A stretch of DNA of 15,577 nucleotides from Spirogloea muscicola. Taxonomy: Eukaryota > Streptophyta > Zygnematophyceae > Spirogloeales > Spirogloeaceae. Within the stretch, counting starts at the first letter, position 1; each line of letters opens with the position of its first letter. A program made the position numbers and the translations under genes. The notes under the pieces are model-generated. The model did no database searches, was not told the origin of the DNA, and saw only the letters and a program-made list of their open reading frames with translations. The stretch covers positions 296,085-311,661 of the forward strand of contig WELB01000102.1 in assembly GCA_009602725.1 (NCBI GenBank). The letters are read 5' to 3'. Positions 1-9,846 of the stretch are shown one piece after another.

Positions 1-220
1 GCCAGAGGAAGCCGTGTCCCTTCAACGCTCACTCGCTCATGCCGTCCACTCGCGCGCGGGCCGTGCTCTTGTTGCTGCTTCCGGGTCTCGCCCGGCTGCT
101 TGTTTTCCAGCCTCGAGCTACTCTGACCTGATGTTGCTCACCCGCGGGTATTGAACTTCGTGTGGTTCCGTCATGTCTAGTTGTCTAGATGCCTAGCTAG
201 TGTTGGAGCTCTTTGGAGCT

Positions 221-465
221 CCATTGTCCACTCTTTTTTGACTGGCTTCTGCCAGCCCCTCTCTTCTATGGGCGAGCTCATCTTCTTTTTCAGCACCTCT
301 TTCTTTGGCTTTGAACATTGTCCATTCTTTTTGGGTTGGCTTTGCCAGCCCCTCTTCTCAATGGGCGAGCACCTTCTTCTTCTTTCTTTGGCTTTGAACA
401 TTGTCCATTCTTTTTGGGTTGGCTTTGCCAGCCCCTCTTCTCAATGGGCGAGCACCTTCTTTCCC
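221..465. repeat. Tandem repeat, ~83-94 bp units, three copies
   Basis: Two copies beginning at 314 and 397 (period 83) are identical for about 65 bases, starting with AACATTGTCCATTCTTTTTG and running through GCCAGCCCCTCTTCTCAATG. A more diverged copy starts near 221 (the shared CATTGTCC word is at 222, 316 and 399), giving a 94-base spacing to the second copy. The units are pyrimidine-rich on the plus strand. Near-identity of the last two copies suggests a recent duplication. It looks like a minisatellite; no coding role is evident. Confidence 0.85.
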
Positions 466-700
466 AGCCACTCAGTCGATCTGGCCGCGCTTTCTTCTTC
501 CGGGCTCCGACAATTAGCTCTAAGTCGGTCTCTGAGCCAGACGCCGACAAAGACGTCGTTCCACTACTGGGCCCCCCACAGGACTGGTGTCATTGTGACG
601 CCCCCAAAAGGCCGGTGGCATTAACAGTCCCTATTGTGTTAGGAAAGGCGGTTAGCACAGCTCGGGCTCCAGACTGCCGTCCCCCGAGCTGAGGGCCACG

Positions 701-750
701 CCGTCGCCGCCGCCGCCGCCGCCGCTGCCGCCGCCGTCGCCGCTGCCGCC
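701..750. repeat. (GCC)n trinucleotide tract
   Basis: About 50 bases of GCC/CGC triplets interrupted by GTC and GCTGCC. It lies about 30 bases upstream of the probable isoamylase start codon, so probably in its 5' UTR. In the frame of the ATG at 779 it would read as a Pro-rich run, but there is no ATG in that frame between the stop at 653-655 and 779. On the minus strand it produces a Gly-rich open frame with no other protein-like character. Confidence 0.8.
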
Positions 751-778
751 GGGTGCAACGGCGTTGGCGCGCCGCGAG

Positions 779-865
779 ATGGTGGCGCTCTCGGTCCGCC
801 TTCTGCTGCCGCCAGCTACGCGGCCTGCGCAGGTCCGGCGCCGCCAGCCGCCTCCCGTCCTGGTC
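779..865 (+). other. ISA3: Probable first exon of the isoamylase: plastid transit peptide
   Basis: ATG at 779 is the first Met in a frame that opens after the TAG at 653-655. The 29 codons are rich in Arg, Pro, Val and Leu with no acidic residue, as expected for a chloroplast transit peptide. They end at a good donor (GTC|GTGAGC, 866). Phase 0 here joins directly to the phase-0 start of the next certain exon at 1538 (TTTACCAG acceptor). The implied intron (866-1537, 672 nt) is the longest in the gene, so one or more small exons may be hidden in it. Confidence 0.45.
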
Positions 866-3800
866 GTGAGCTGCGGTTCATCGGCACTGCCGAGCCTTCT
901 CGCGAGAACAATGATAGCAAGCAAATATCCGCGCGGAGATTAGTAATCTGCGTTGCTTTATATTGCTGATTGCTTCCTTCACATAGCCACGGGCTGCCAC
1001 ATTCTGTCCAACATATCGTGGCTTGCCACCCCCCATCCTAGCCTGCAGAGTGCAGCTCTGCAGCCTGAGCGCCGCCTGAGGCTCGTCTCCCATTGGCCGC
1101 AAAGAGCGAGATCTCGACGACTCGAGGAGCTCAGGAGCTCATCTAGGGGCCAGCTTCATTCAAGCAGCGTGTTATTTGGGAGGCAACCAAGACTGCTTTA
1201 CCGGAAAAGTGGCACAGTCTCTACAACTGCTGAGATGCAAACTCTAGTATGTCACAATGCCAGCGCTTTCAGATCGTTGTGATAGGTGGCCTTTCATCTG
1301 CTGCATTTTAGCAGATCACAATGTGGCTTCTGCGCTTGCCAAAGTGAATCAAGCAGGACCACTAGCTGACAACGATGAGCTGCAAATGATTAGCGCCGTT
1401 GCCTCCAGCAGACAGGAAGAGATAACAGGAGGCAAGCTGAGACAAGGGAGTTTGACGACTGATTGTGTATTTCATGATGGAAAATTGGGAGACGGCAGCC
1501 ATTCTGGTCACTGATTGTTGCTTCTGTACTTTACCAGAATGCAAAGGAACAGAAAGCCAGTGAAGTGCCTCTACAGGTCACCCATGGAACACCATCTCCC
1601 CTTGGCGTTTCACTCACTGAAACTCAGGCTGTGATCAACTTTGCAATATTCTCCCAGCATGCAACAGCTGTCAAGCTTTGCTTGTGAGTAAAGCGTCCGA
1701 ACCCTGGACTGTCCAGAGCAAGCCTGGCTGAATCCTGCACACAGACTGCCCTTATGCTTGTGGTGCATGGGGAAGTTAAACCTTGGCCAGACTTGATACA
1801 AAGGGAGCACAACAACGTGAGCCTCTGTTTAAAGAGACACATCCAAATGGTGAACTTGTAACACAAAGGTGGACTGTTTGTGTGTACCTAACCGTCCATT
1901 GACAGCATCCCTTGTTCTTTTCACCCTATGGGCGTGGAGCAATTACTTCCAGGTACTTGGATGGCCGGCTAGCAGGGCCACCTTCTGAGGAAATTGAGCT
2001 TGATGCTGAGAAGAACAAGACTGGGAATGTTTGGCATGTGGCTGTACATGTGAGCAGCCCACCTTAGCTGCAGCTGGCAATCATAGCTGGTATTGTAGGA
2101 GCACTTTACAAGCGCGCGATATTTTACGCACTCCACATTATAATGTTTGCTGCTAGAAGTAGCATGCAGCAAACGCCTTCCTTACTATTTGCAGGAGCAT
2201 TGCCTTGCTTGTGCTGAGTGCCACTATCTGTATGAAATAGGGAGTGCCCTTGCGTGGGGTCGTCTATGGCTACAAGATAGATGGCCCACAGGGCTGGGAA
2301 GCAGGACATCGATATAATGGAAAACAAGTACTGCTCGATCCCTATGCAAAGCTAGTCGAAGGCCGGCGAATGTTTGGAGACGCAAGCAACAAATTTGAGC
2401 CGTCACTTGGGACCTACGACTTGGAATCAGAAGAATTTGACTGGGGTGAGAATTATAGCAAGCCCGAAATACCTGAGGTACGATTGGGCGATTGAACTGT
2501 ATCGCTCTTCTTCACCTATCTCAGTGTATTTGAGCCAAGTGTACATTGAGCTTAGAGGTTTATATGCACAGATGTATTGTCCACCAGTCGGAGCAGTAGA
2601 ATGACGCAGAGGAGGCACCCCTTGATCTAAGCACCTGCCTTTGGGGAAAATATGCTGCACATGCAGAAAGACCTTTTCATCTATGAAATGGCTGTGAGGG
2701 CGTTCACGGCGGATGAATCAAGTGGGCTTAAGCCTGAGATTCGTGGAAGCTTCTTGGCTGTCATTGATAAGGTGAGAAGCACAACTTATTGCACACTTAC
2801 TCTTCTTTGACGTACCTCATTTCCCTTGTGAATTGATTGAGGTCATCTCAGCCTGCGATACAGTATTCCATCTCGTTCCAACATGCCATCGAAACCGTCT
2901 TGACATGTCAGTGTCATGCAGATTCCTCACCTTCTAGAGCTTGGGATCAATGCCGTGGAACTGCTGCCCATATTTGAGTATGACGAATTTGAGTTTCAGC
3001 GAAGGCCAAATCCACGTGACCACCTGGTATATGCCTTATGGACTGAAAGCCCCGTCTATATGTTGCAAGCATAGCAGAATGTGTGATACCTTAACGATGA
3101 CTTTGATCCGTCTTCCGGTCAGACAGTGCCATGAACAATGTGGTAACTTCATATCTGTTTGCTAGGCATGTCAGGAGAGGAGATGAAAGTGCTGCATGGA
3201 CTGTGTATCACTGAAGGATGGCTCCACCTCTTATAGGTGCAATTTTGACCTTCCCCACAGATTAATACTTGGGGATATTCAACCATCAACTTCTTTGCCC
3301 CCATGAGTCGATTTGCAAGTGCTGGAGGAGGCCCTGGGGCAGCTTCGATGGAGTTAAAGCAGATGGTCAAGGCACTTCACGCCGCTGGGATTGAAGTATG
3401 GCTTAAGTTCATCAAACCCTTGTCTCCAATTGTCACTAAGTATGTCCCTGACACACATAGCAATAGTGTTTGTTCTTGGTGCCCCTACCCACCTATTGAA
3501 CTTTGCACGTTTGAGATACTGTTTGAAGCTTATGCTGCAGACCCTGACCTTGAACCCTAGATCCTGAGCTGCTGTTAGCCATTCTTAGTACACTGTCAAA
3601 GTCGTGACCTGTTTATCTAATGGTCTGCTTGTCAAAGGCAGGTCATCTTGGACATTGTGTACAATCATACTAATGAGTCTGACGATGCGTACCCATACAT
3701 GACATCCTTCAGGGGCATTGATAACCTGGTATCTGACTTGCCTAGCTTGTCTCCTATTAGTCTTGTAAATCTTTGTTACCACAGTGGATAGCCGGATATG

Positions 3801-6800
3801 CAGTCTTCAGAAATCAAGACGGCAGGCGTCGCTTATCTCGTGCAGACTGCATGAGACTTGCAGCCAACTGATCGGCCATGCTTCTGAGCCCGTCAGTTAG
3901 CTAATCCAATCTGTTGACTTACCCTGTACAGGTCTATTACATGGTAGACACGAACAGCTACGTTCAACTATTGAATTTCTCTGGATGTGGTACGGTCTCT
4001 TTCCACAATGCTTTCACTGTTGTGCATATCACATACCCCTCTGCCTTCCTGCTCAGTGCCATTGATTAGACCTTAATACAATGGTAGTCCTTGACTGGCC
4101 ATTGACTTCTTGCCTGCAGGAAACACGTTCAATTGCAACCATCCTGTGGTTTTAGATCTTGTCCTAGACAGTCTGCGCCACTGGTAAGTACTCCTTTCTT
4201 AGGTGGCTCTACGCAGTCACAATCTCCCGGGGGCGATGCTTGCCTCATTCCAAATTTGCGTACTGGTCTACTCGATTGCGTTTGTATAAGTGCTTAATGG
4301 CGCAGGTATGAGGTGCTTCAAGGAAAGCACTTCTTGAGATTGATTATGCTTCAGCGTGTGCATCTTATACGACTACGCATAAGGTCCTCAGGGTCACCGA
4401 GTACCATGTGGACGGGTTTCGCTTTGATCTCGCCAGCTGCCTTTGTAGAGACCAAAATGGCATTCCCATTCCTGCTCCTCCAGTTATCAAGGTAACATCT
4501 GCTTCATGGTCTGCCAGGTACAGCCTGCCCCGCTCGAAGAAGAGCAAGCACCAGTGTGAAGTTGCTAAATCTCATTGTGAGATGAACTACAATCTGGCAA
4601 TCAGGAGATCTCTACTTCATGTACACTAAGGTTCCATGTATCATAAGGAATTGCGCTGATTTGATGCATCGGGTGAATGCTGATTTGTAGGCCATAGCCA
4701 AAGATGCGATACTGTCGCAAGTCAAATTGATTGTGGAGCCTTGGGATTGTGGAGGTCTCTATCAAGTTGGGAAATTCCCAAATTGGGACAGGTGTGCAGC
4801 TCAGCTTTCATTGATCTGCCTCTCAGGAAGAGCATCAGTCTTGAAGGTACAGCCCCTTGGAGTTGCTGCATTGATCGCACGACGCTTGTCAATAATGAAT
4901 TGTGGCAGATGGGCCGAATGGAATGGCATATTTCGCGACGACATCCGCAGGTTTATCAAGGTCAGCATATGTAAAGAAGAAGACACAAAGAGCTCCACTT
5001 GCAGTGTACCACACCGCATATCCAGGAGGCCGCATTTATCATGCTGTGTGATAGTTGTGAAGCACATGATCAACAACATATAATTTGTCTGATGTAGGGG
5101 GACCCAGGAATGAAGAGTGCCTTTGCTACTCGGGTCGCTGGTTCAGCTGATCTGTATAATGTACTTGCCCGTCTTCTGTCTCTCCCGCTAAATGCACCTT
5201 TTGGCTTGCTACATGACATAATCCTTGGCTTTGCTGCTCTTACCGCTTGTGTGATGTGGTAAACCGGAGAGTGTGCGACGACGTGGGAAGACGTCTTTTC
5301 AAATTGGTGTACTCATAAGGACTTTTGCGTGTGATGGCAAACCACCACATGCGTCACTTGCTTGCAGGTCAACCAGAGGAGACCATATCATAGTATCAAT
5401 TTTGTCATTGCTCACGATGGTTTCACCCTGATGGACCTTGTTACATACAACAGCAAGGTCAAGCCTTGCCCACTAGATGCCTCTGGTGCTCTATGCATCT
5501 GCCTTACTTGACAACGAGCAGAAGCTGTGTGCTCTAAGTCATTTGAGTACATGCACCATGCAGCCGTGCCCATGCGTCTTTGCTTGATGATGTAGCAGCA
5601 CAATGAGGCAAACGGAGAGAGTGGAAATGATGGCAGCAATGACAACTTCAGCTGGAACTGTGGTGTGGAAGGTGAATGTCCTCTGTCATTTAGCCAAGGT
5701 CAATGAGCATGGTTCCACTGTTTCCACAACTGTCTAAAAAGTATTGCAGTGCACTGAATCAGGTCCTACAGAGGACTCTCTTGTGGAGGGACTACGTGCG
5801 CGCCAAGTCAAGAACTATCACATTGCTCTTATTATCTCCCAGGTCAGCATCAATGCATGTTATGTAATGGGGCGACAGCATGTGAGGTGTTTGAATTGCC
5901 CACAACTTTGTCAAGCGATGGTGATGCATAATGGAGTAACACATTTGGTGAGAAGGAAGGGCTGACTTGCTGATGGTACTTCATTTTACTATTTTGTGGT
6001 CATGGCAGGGCACGCCAATGATGCTCATGGGAGATGAGTACGGCCATTCGAGGAAAGGCAATAACAACAGCTATGGCCATGACAATGAGCTTAACCATTT
6101 TCAGTGGAAACAGGTCTTTATCTGTCACTGCGTGCAACTCCACTCCTAATAGTTTTTAGTGATAATTGACACCGCAGTAAACTGCAGCATGTTATGTATA
6201 CTTAGAGAAATGTTATTTGCTGGTTTGATGCATGATAATTGCAGCTGGAGGAGAGACGAAGGAGCACCTTTGACTTCTTTGCAAAAGCCAATTGCTTCAG
6301 AAGGCAGCACCCGCTCTTGGGTCGAGAGATGTTCTTGAAGAATGTATGCATGTGTACTGAAGACAAGCTTGCCATTTGGTTATCTAGGGTGGCCTCAATG
6401 GTGGCTCTGTGCCTTGTTGCCCTACTAATTTCTGTAGAGATTGTGACTCGCCGTTGCTCGTTGTGAAACTTGTGCATCACAGCACCTGTCATCTGGAGAA
6501 ATTGCTCAATGATGCAAGCGAATCATGTGCTGCTTGACCTGCTTGACCTCATACATTTCTTTCGTATTCTTAATTCCAGAGTGATGTGACGTGGCATGAA
6601 GACAATTGGGGCAATGCAGAGAGTCGATTTCTCGCATTCACGTACATACTAGCCTTCTCAACATCATACCTTACGTTGAGCTGCAAGTCACGAAGCAGAG
6701 CTGTTTAGTTGGCTCATAAGTCAGTTGTTAGCTGCATGAGGTTTTCCTGGAGGTACTCTGCTGTGTTGCTATTTGTAAAATCCCCACTGGGCTCCATAAA

Positions 6801-7246
6801 AGGATTTTAGAGCCAGTAGTGAAGCCAACCTCTTTGTCAATGACCAGGTTACATGACCAAGGCTTGGGTGGAGGCGACTTGTACATAGCATTCAATGCTC
6901 ATACTTATTCCGTGGATTCTAGCATCCCGGCCCCTCCTACCGGAAAGTCCTGGTTCAGGATTGTGAGACTCTGCAACCCTGGCATCTTAAGGGCCAAAGA
7001 GCCTTGCTTAGCATAATTTGCCATTGCTTTATCAGAGGATGGTCAAAGATGTGCTGATATGCTGCTCACTATCAAGGAGTTGCAAAGAGTTGTTTATGCA
7101 TAGGATTGAGCGAGGATCTCTTTGCTATTTTGCAGGTTGACACTAATCTACCATCGCCAGATGATTTTATTGCTGAAGGCGTTGCTGGCATTGGAAGCAG
7201 ATACTACATGGCACCCTTCTCATGCGTGCTGCTTAGTGCAAGATAA
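779..7246 (+). CDS. ISA3: Isoamylase-type starch debranching enzyme, ISA3-like (22 exons)
   Basis: Hydrolyses alpha-1,6 branches of amylopectin/phytoglycogen; ISA3-type enzymes act mainly in starch breakdown in the plastid stroma. Proposed exons: 779-865, 1538-1683, 1953-2049, 2241-2477, 2667-2771, 2922-3026, 3261-3395, 3642-3728, 3932-3989, 4120-4183, 4392-4491, 4691-4791, 4909-4960, 5098-5160, 5368-5457, 5599-5671, 5763-5842, 6009-6113, 6245-6343, 6580-6641, 6848-6962, 7136-7246 (TAA 7244-7246). All introns are GT-AG and all phases agree, giving 723 residues, close to plant ISA3. Visible blocks: N-terminal CBM48-like [18 protein letters not shown]13 region I DIVYNH (308-313); region [11 protein letters not shown] with nucleophile Asp386; region [11 protein letters not shown] with acid/base Glu423; region IV AHDGFT with Asp496; then [14 protein letters not shown]-terminal [27 protein letters not shown] and VTWHEDNW favour ISA3 over ISA1, and intact catalytic residues exclude ISA2. 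Exon 1 ([18 protein letters not shown]..., basic and Ser/Ala/Leu-rich, transit-peptide-like) is the weakest part; the other exons rest on strong conservation. Confidence 0.9.
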
Positions 7247-7304
7247 GGGGAAATACATTATATTCTGTACCCTTTTCAAGCGTGCTGCTGCATGCATGAT
7301 AAGG
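7213..7304 (+). repeat. Imperfect direct repeat spanning the isoamylase stop codon
   Basis: 7213-7248 (ACCCTTCTCATGCGTGCTGC and on through the TAA stop) and 7269-7304 match at 30 of 36 positions, with a 56-base period. The first copy encodes the last residues of the isoamylase ([11 protein letters not shown], stop); the second lies in the 3' UTR. It looks like an old local duplication of the end of the coding region. Confidence 0.7.
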
Positions 7305-7310
7305 ACTTCG

Positions 7311-7315
7311 TGTAA
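7311..7315 (+). terminator. Candidate poly(A) signal TGTAA after isoamylase
   Basis: TGTAA lies 65 bases after the stop codon. This pentamer is the usual green-algal polyadenylation signal. A second TGTAA at 7821-7825 would give a much longer 3' UTR; the sequence alone does not decide which is used. Confidence 0.35.
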
Positions 7316-8207
7316 AAGGGCTGCAGGGCAACCATCAGCTAGGAAAGCAATAGCCTGTGTATCAAGGTTCGTTAAGATAGCAGTCCTTTGACCTTGACAT
7401 GAATGATATCGTTGCCAAGTTGCAAATCAGCAGAAGAGCAAGCGTCGTAGCTAGCCTGCTGGCATATGCAGAGCATCCTTGGAAAGGAGGGTTTTGCAAT
7501 ATAGTGGTAGCTAAGAGATGCCAGCACAAGAGAATGGACAGAATTGGGCGAGCAACAAGAACAAGCGATGCTCGTCAAATTGCGAGCTTCGAAGCTGTTG
7601 CTCTTCATGGCCAAGGCCATCATTCATCTGTGTCAGCTCTTAATGTATCAGCTATTCGTACTTAACCACTCGACAGCTTCGCATAATCAGTGTATAGTGT
7701 CTCATTCAGTAGTGCATGCCAAGGCTACCCTTGTTGACATCTTGCAGATGCAGACTCGTGGCGACCTTGACTTGGCCTTGCCAATGACTTCAGCACCTCA
7801 GAAAGAAACAGCTCTTCCAATGTAAGGCAATGGCTGTGAGATTCCAGCTAAACAATCAAACAAGGTCTAAAGGGGCAACACCTTAGACCAGTAGAGCAAG
7901 TACTGAGCTCGAAGCCTGTATTTGAATTGTACGTTTAGATAAAAAGAAATGCTCTGGCATGCCACTTCAAGCTAAGCAGCAGCTTAGCTCGCACAAAGTG
8001 CCGACAACTCATGGACTGGCGTCGGCAGCAGCTGTCGCGTCACCAACAGAGGCAACTACTACACAATCCTTCATGGGTTTCACAGGCTTGCACCTCTTTC
8101 CAAGACCATGATGTTAGCATCATCAGGGGGAATTATGACACAACATGGCAATGTGAAGCCACTGGCCATGCAGCAAGCAGGCATCCATTGCCTTGGTCAT
8201 CATGCAG
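7316..8207. other. Tail-to-tail intergenic region, no gene seen
   Basis: This lies between the 3' ends of the isoamylase (+) and phosphoserine phosphatase (-) genes. It has several short open frames on both strands (for example 7399-7665 and 7544-7825 on plus, 7372-7623 on minus). None resembles a known family, has a convincing domain, or splices to a neighbour. It most likely consists of 3' UTRs plus spacer. Confidence 0.5.
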
Positions 8208-8212
8208 TTACA
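8208..8212 (-). terminator. Candidate poly(A) signal TGTAA on minus strand
   Basis: TTACA on the plus strand reads TGTAA on the minus strand, only three bases after the TGA of phosphoserine phosphatase. This is very close to the stop for a functional signal, so the real one may lie further downstream. Confidence 0.2.
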
Positions 8213-8215
8213 AGA

Positions 8216-9806
8216 TCAGCTTCTGAGGGCCTCAGTGACCACGCCAAAGTCGTAGACAAACCAGTCGGCCCCGGCCTTCACCGATGGCCGGACCTGCATT
8301 CCGCCGTAACCAATGAACAGGTCCGCACCGCCGGGTCTACGTGCCTGGTGGCGCCGAGGTAAACCCAGGAAGGTCAACTTCTATGGAAAACGCCTGAAGG
8401 CAGAAGCACAACCATGCTGCCGTACTAATTCTAACAAATTCTGCACGTGCAGGCAAGCAGCCACGAAGTCTAGCAACGGGCGGCAACTTCACCTCGAGAT
8501 CGGTGGCGCCGTCTCCCATCATCACCAGGAGCTTGTGGCCGTGCTCCTGCCGGCAACACAATTCACTGCACACTTCAGGTACTACGAGCAGTATAGGGCT
8601 CCTCAGAAGAACGCACTGCAGAAGCCTGGTTCTGGCTCAAGTCGAATATTAGATATCCTAGGCCCAATCTGTACCCTCTTGATGCGTTCAATGACAGCGG
8701 CCTTGCCACCACTGCGGGACGTTGGCTCGCTGGGGTCAAAGCCAGCGCAGGACCCGTTGTCGCTGAACAAGAGGCGGTTGGCAAAGATGCGCTCCCGGGG
8801 AATGCCAAGCAGCGCTGCGGCGGGCTGCGGGTGCCGAGGCCCACTGTGGCGTCAGCTGCGTAGCACACCTTTCGGCATAGTATGGAGAGGCGATCGAGCG
8901 TCACTTCCTAAATGCTCGGCCACTGTCAACATCCATGGTGAAAGTGCACCTCAATCATCTGCCGGAAGCCGCCGGAGACAAGGTACACCGTGGTGCCCCG
9001 CTTCTCGAGCGCGGCAATCAGCTCCTTGATGCCCGGGCTCAGCCTGCAGCCGCCAGACGACTGCACTGCGCCGCCCATTAGCGCTTCCCTCCTTGATTTG
9101 ACTTAGCCTCTCGCTGAAAGTGTCTGAGAATCTAATTCAAGTACAAAAGTTAAGTCAAGCGTAAAGGTTGAGTTCTGGGCTGGGCTCCAGCTAACACAAC
9201 CAGCACAGCCTTCCCAGCACTAAGTTCATAAGAGCATTCTTTCGGTCAAGGAAAGCTCTCCAAATGCCTAAGAAAAAGACTCAAAGTTCAGATGAGCTGT
9301 TTGACTAGATCCGTACTGCCGCGTGCAACATAGCGGCGGGCGCGGCCGCGGATGTCGAGGCTCTGGCTCGAACCGCCAGTGCTCGATGGTGGAACGGGAA
9401 ATCTAGGTTCAGCTTAGGGTTCAGGGTCAGGGGATTCTGGGGTTAGCTTGGCTTCAAGAGTTAGGGTTTAGGGTTAGGGTTCCGGATGCAGGCGCCCGAC
9501 CTGGGCGGGTGCTGCGCGAGGAAGGCGGCGAGGTCCGCGGCGGAGGGCGCGATGGCGTCGAGGCGCGCCGCGAGCGCGTCCTCGAACGGCACGGCGCCCG
9601 CCATGGCCCTGGAGGTCCAGGCGGCGACGGCGGCGCCCTTGCCGCAGAAGTCGGCGAGCTCGTCGATGCCCTCGTCGACGCACACCGTGCTGTCCACGTC
9701 CAGCGCCACCGCGTCCGCGGCGCGCCACAGCGCCAGCGCCTCTGCGCCGCCAGCGGCGCCCGCGGTGGCGTCGGCTGCTGCCGTGGCTCTCGTCCGTGCA
9801 AGAAAG
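8216..9806 (-). CDS. PSP: Phosphoserine phosphatase, plastid type, 5'-truncated (5 exons)
   Basis: Removes phosphate from O-phospho-L-serine, the last step of the phosphorylated serine pathway (plastid-located in plants). Exons in transcription order: ~9806-9501, 9043-8950, 8824-8675, 8546-8493, 8344-8216 (TGA 8218-8216). All introns are GT-AG on the minus strand and phases agree, giving roughly 240 residues. HAD-superfamily motifs are all present: motif I DVDST (9700-9686; first Asp nucleophile) followed by [15 protein letters not shown]; motif [13 protein letters not shown]; motif III Lys in [11 protein letters not shown]; motif [22 protein letters not shown]. The C-terminus [18 protein letters not shown] is also family-like. 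The first exon is much more GC-rich than the rest. There is no Met before motif I on the nuclear side: the open frame simply runs on into antisense psbB, so the transit peptide and start codon are missing. Intron 9500-9044 carries telomere-like repeats. Confidence 0.9.
9414..9481. repeat. Interstitial telomere-like repeats inside a PSP intron
   Basis: At 9461-9481 the plus strand reads TTAGGGTTTAGGGTTAGGGT plus one T: three units mixing TTAGGG and the plant/Chlorella-type TTTAGGG. Degenerate units (TTAGGGTTCAGGGTCAGGGG, 9414-9433; GGGGTTAG to 9444) lie before it. In the minus-strand gene these read CCCTAA(A) and begin 20 bases after the 5' splice site at 9500. Confidence 0.85.
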
Positions 9807-9831
9807 TCACAAAGTCCTAATTTTCTCCAAT

Positions 9832-9838
9832 AAAGGAG
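9832..9838 (+). promoter_or_regulatory. Shine-Dalgarno-like site of psbB
   Basis: AAAGGAG lies eight bases before the ATG at 9847, a normal prokaryote-type spacing for plastid translation. It supports 9847 as the start rather than the upstream in-frame ATG at 9796, which lies across the nuclear/plastid junction. Confidence 0.8.
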
Positions 9839-9846
9839 TATTATCC

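Larger units (their letters stand above)
1..778. other. Noncoding upstream region of the isoamylase gene
   Basis: No conserved protein or RNA gene is recognisable on either strand. The stretch holds a pyrimidine-rich tandem repeat (about 221-465) and a (GCC)n tract (701-750), both listed separately. Open frames here are by-products of the repeat: on the minus strand they give Lys/Gly-rich repeats, on the plus strand Phe/Leu/Ser-rich repeats. The region directly before the ATG at 779 probably contains the promoter and 5' UTR of the isoamylase gene, but I see no convincing TATA box or initiator. Confidence 0.5.

Noticed and set aside
181-624. Open frames across the tandem repeat, both strands
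   Set aside because: The repeated Lys- or Phe-rich peptides simply translate the minisatellite in different frames.
652-924. Gly-rich minus-strand open frame
   Set aside because: It is created by the (GCC)n tract and has no other protein-like feature; the plus strand of the same stretch holds the probable first isoamylase exon.
4306-4391. Extra isoamylase exon starting after the CAG at 4303-4305
   Set aside because: In ISA proteins RHW is followed directly by [12 protein letters not shown]. Splicing 4183 to 4392 restores this exactly in phase, while the extra piece would insert unrelated residues.
7399-7825. Possible small genes between isoamylase and PSP
   Set aside because: Overlapping frames of 83-93 residues occur on both strands with no recognisable domain, no consistent codon character and no splice partners.
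8313-9029. 238-residue open frame on the plus strand
   Set aside because: It lies antisense to four conserved exons of phosphoserine phosphatase, has no family-like motifs, and is a by-product of GC-rich coding DNA.
9796-9846. Upstream in-frame extension of psbB starting at 9796
   Set aside because: This ATG lies in nuclear PSP sequence across the junction. CP47 starts invariantly with [11 protein letters not shown] at 9847, preceded by a Shine-Dalgarno site.
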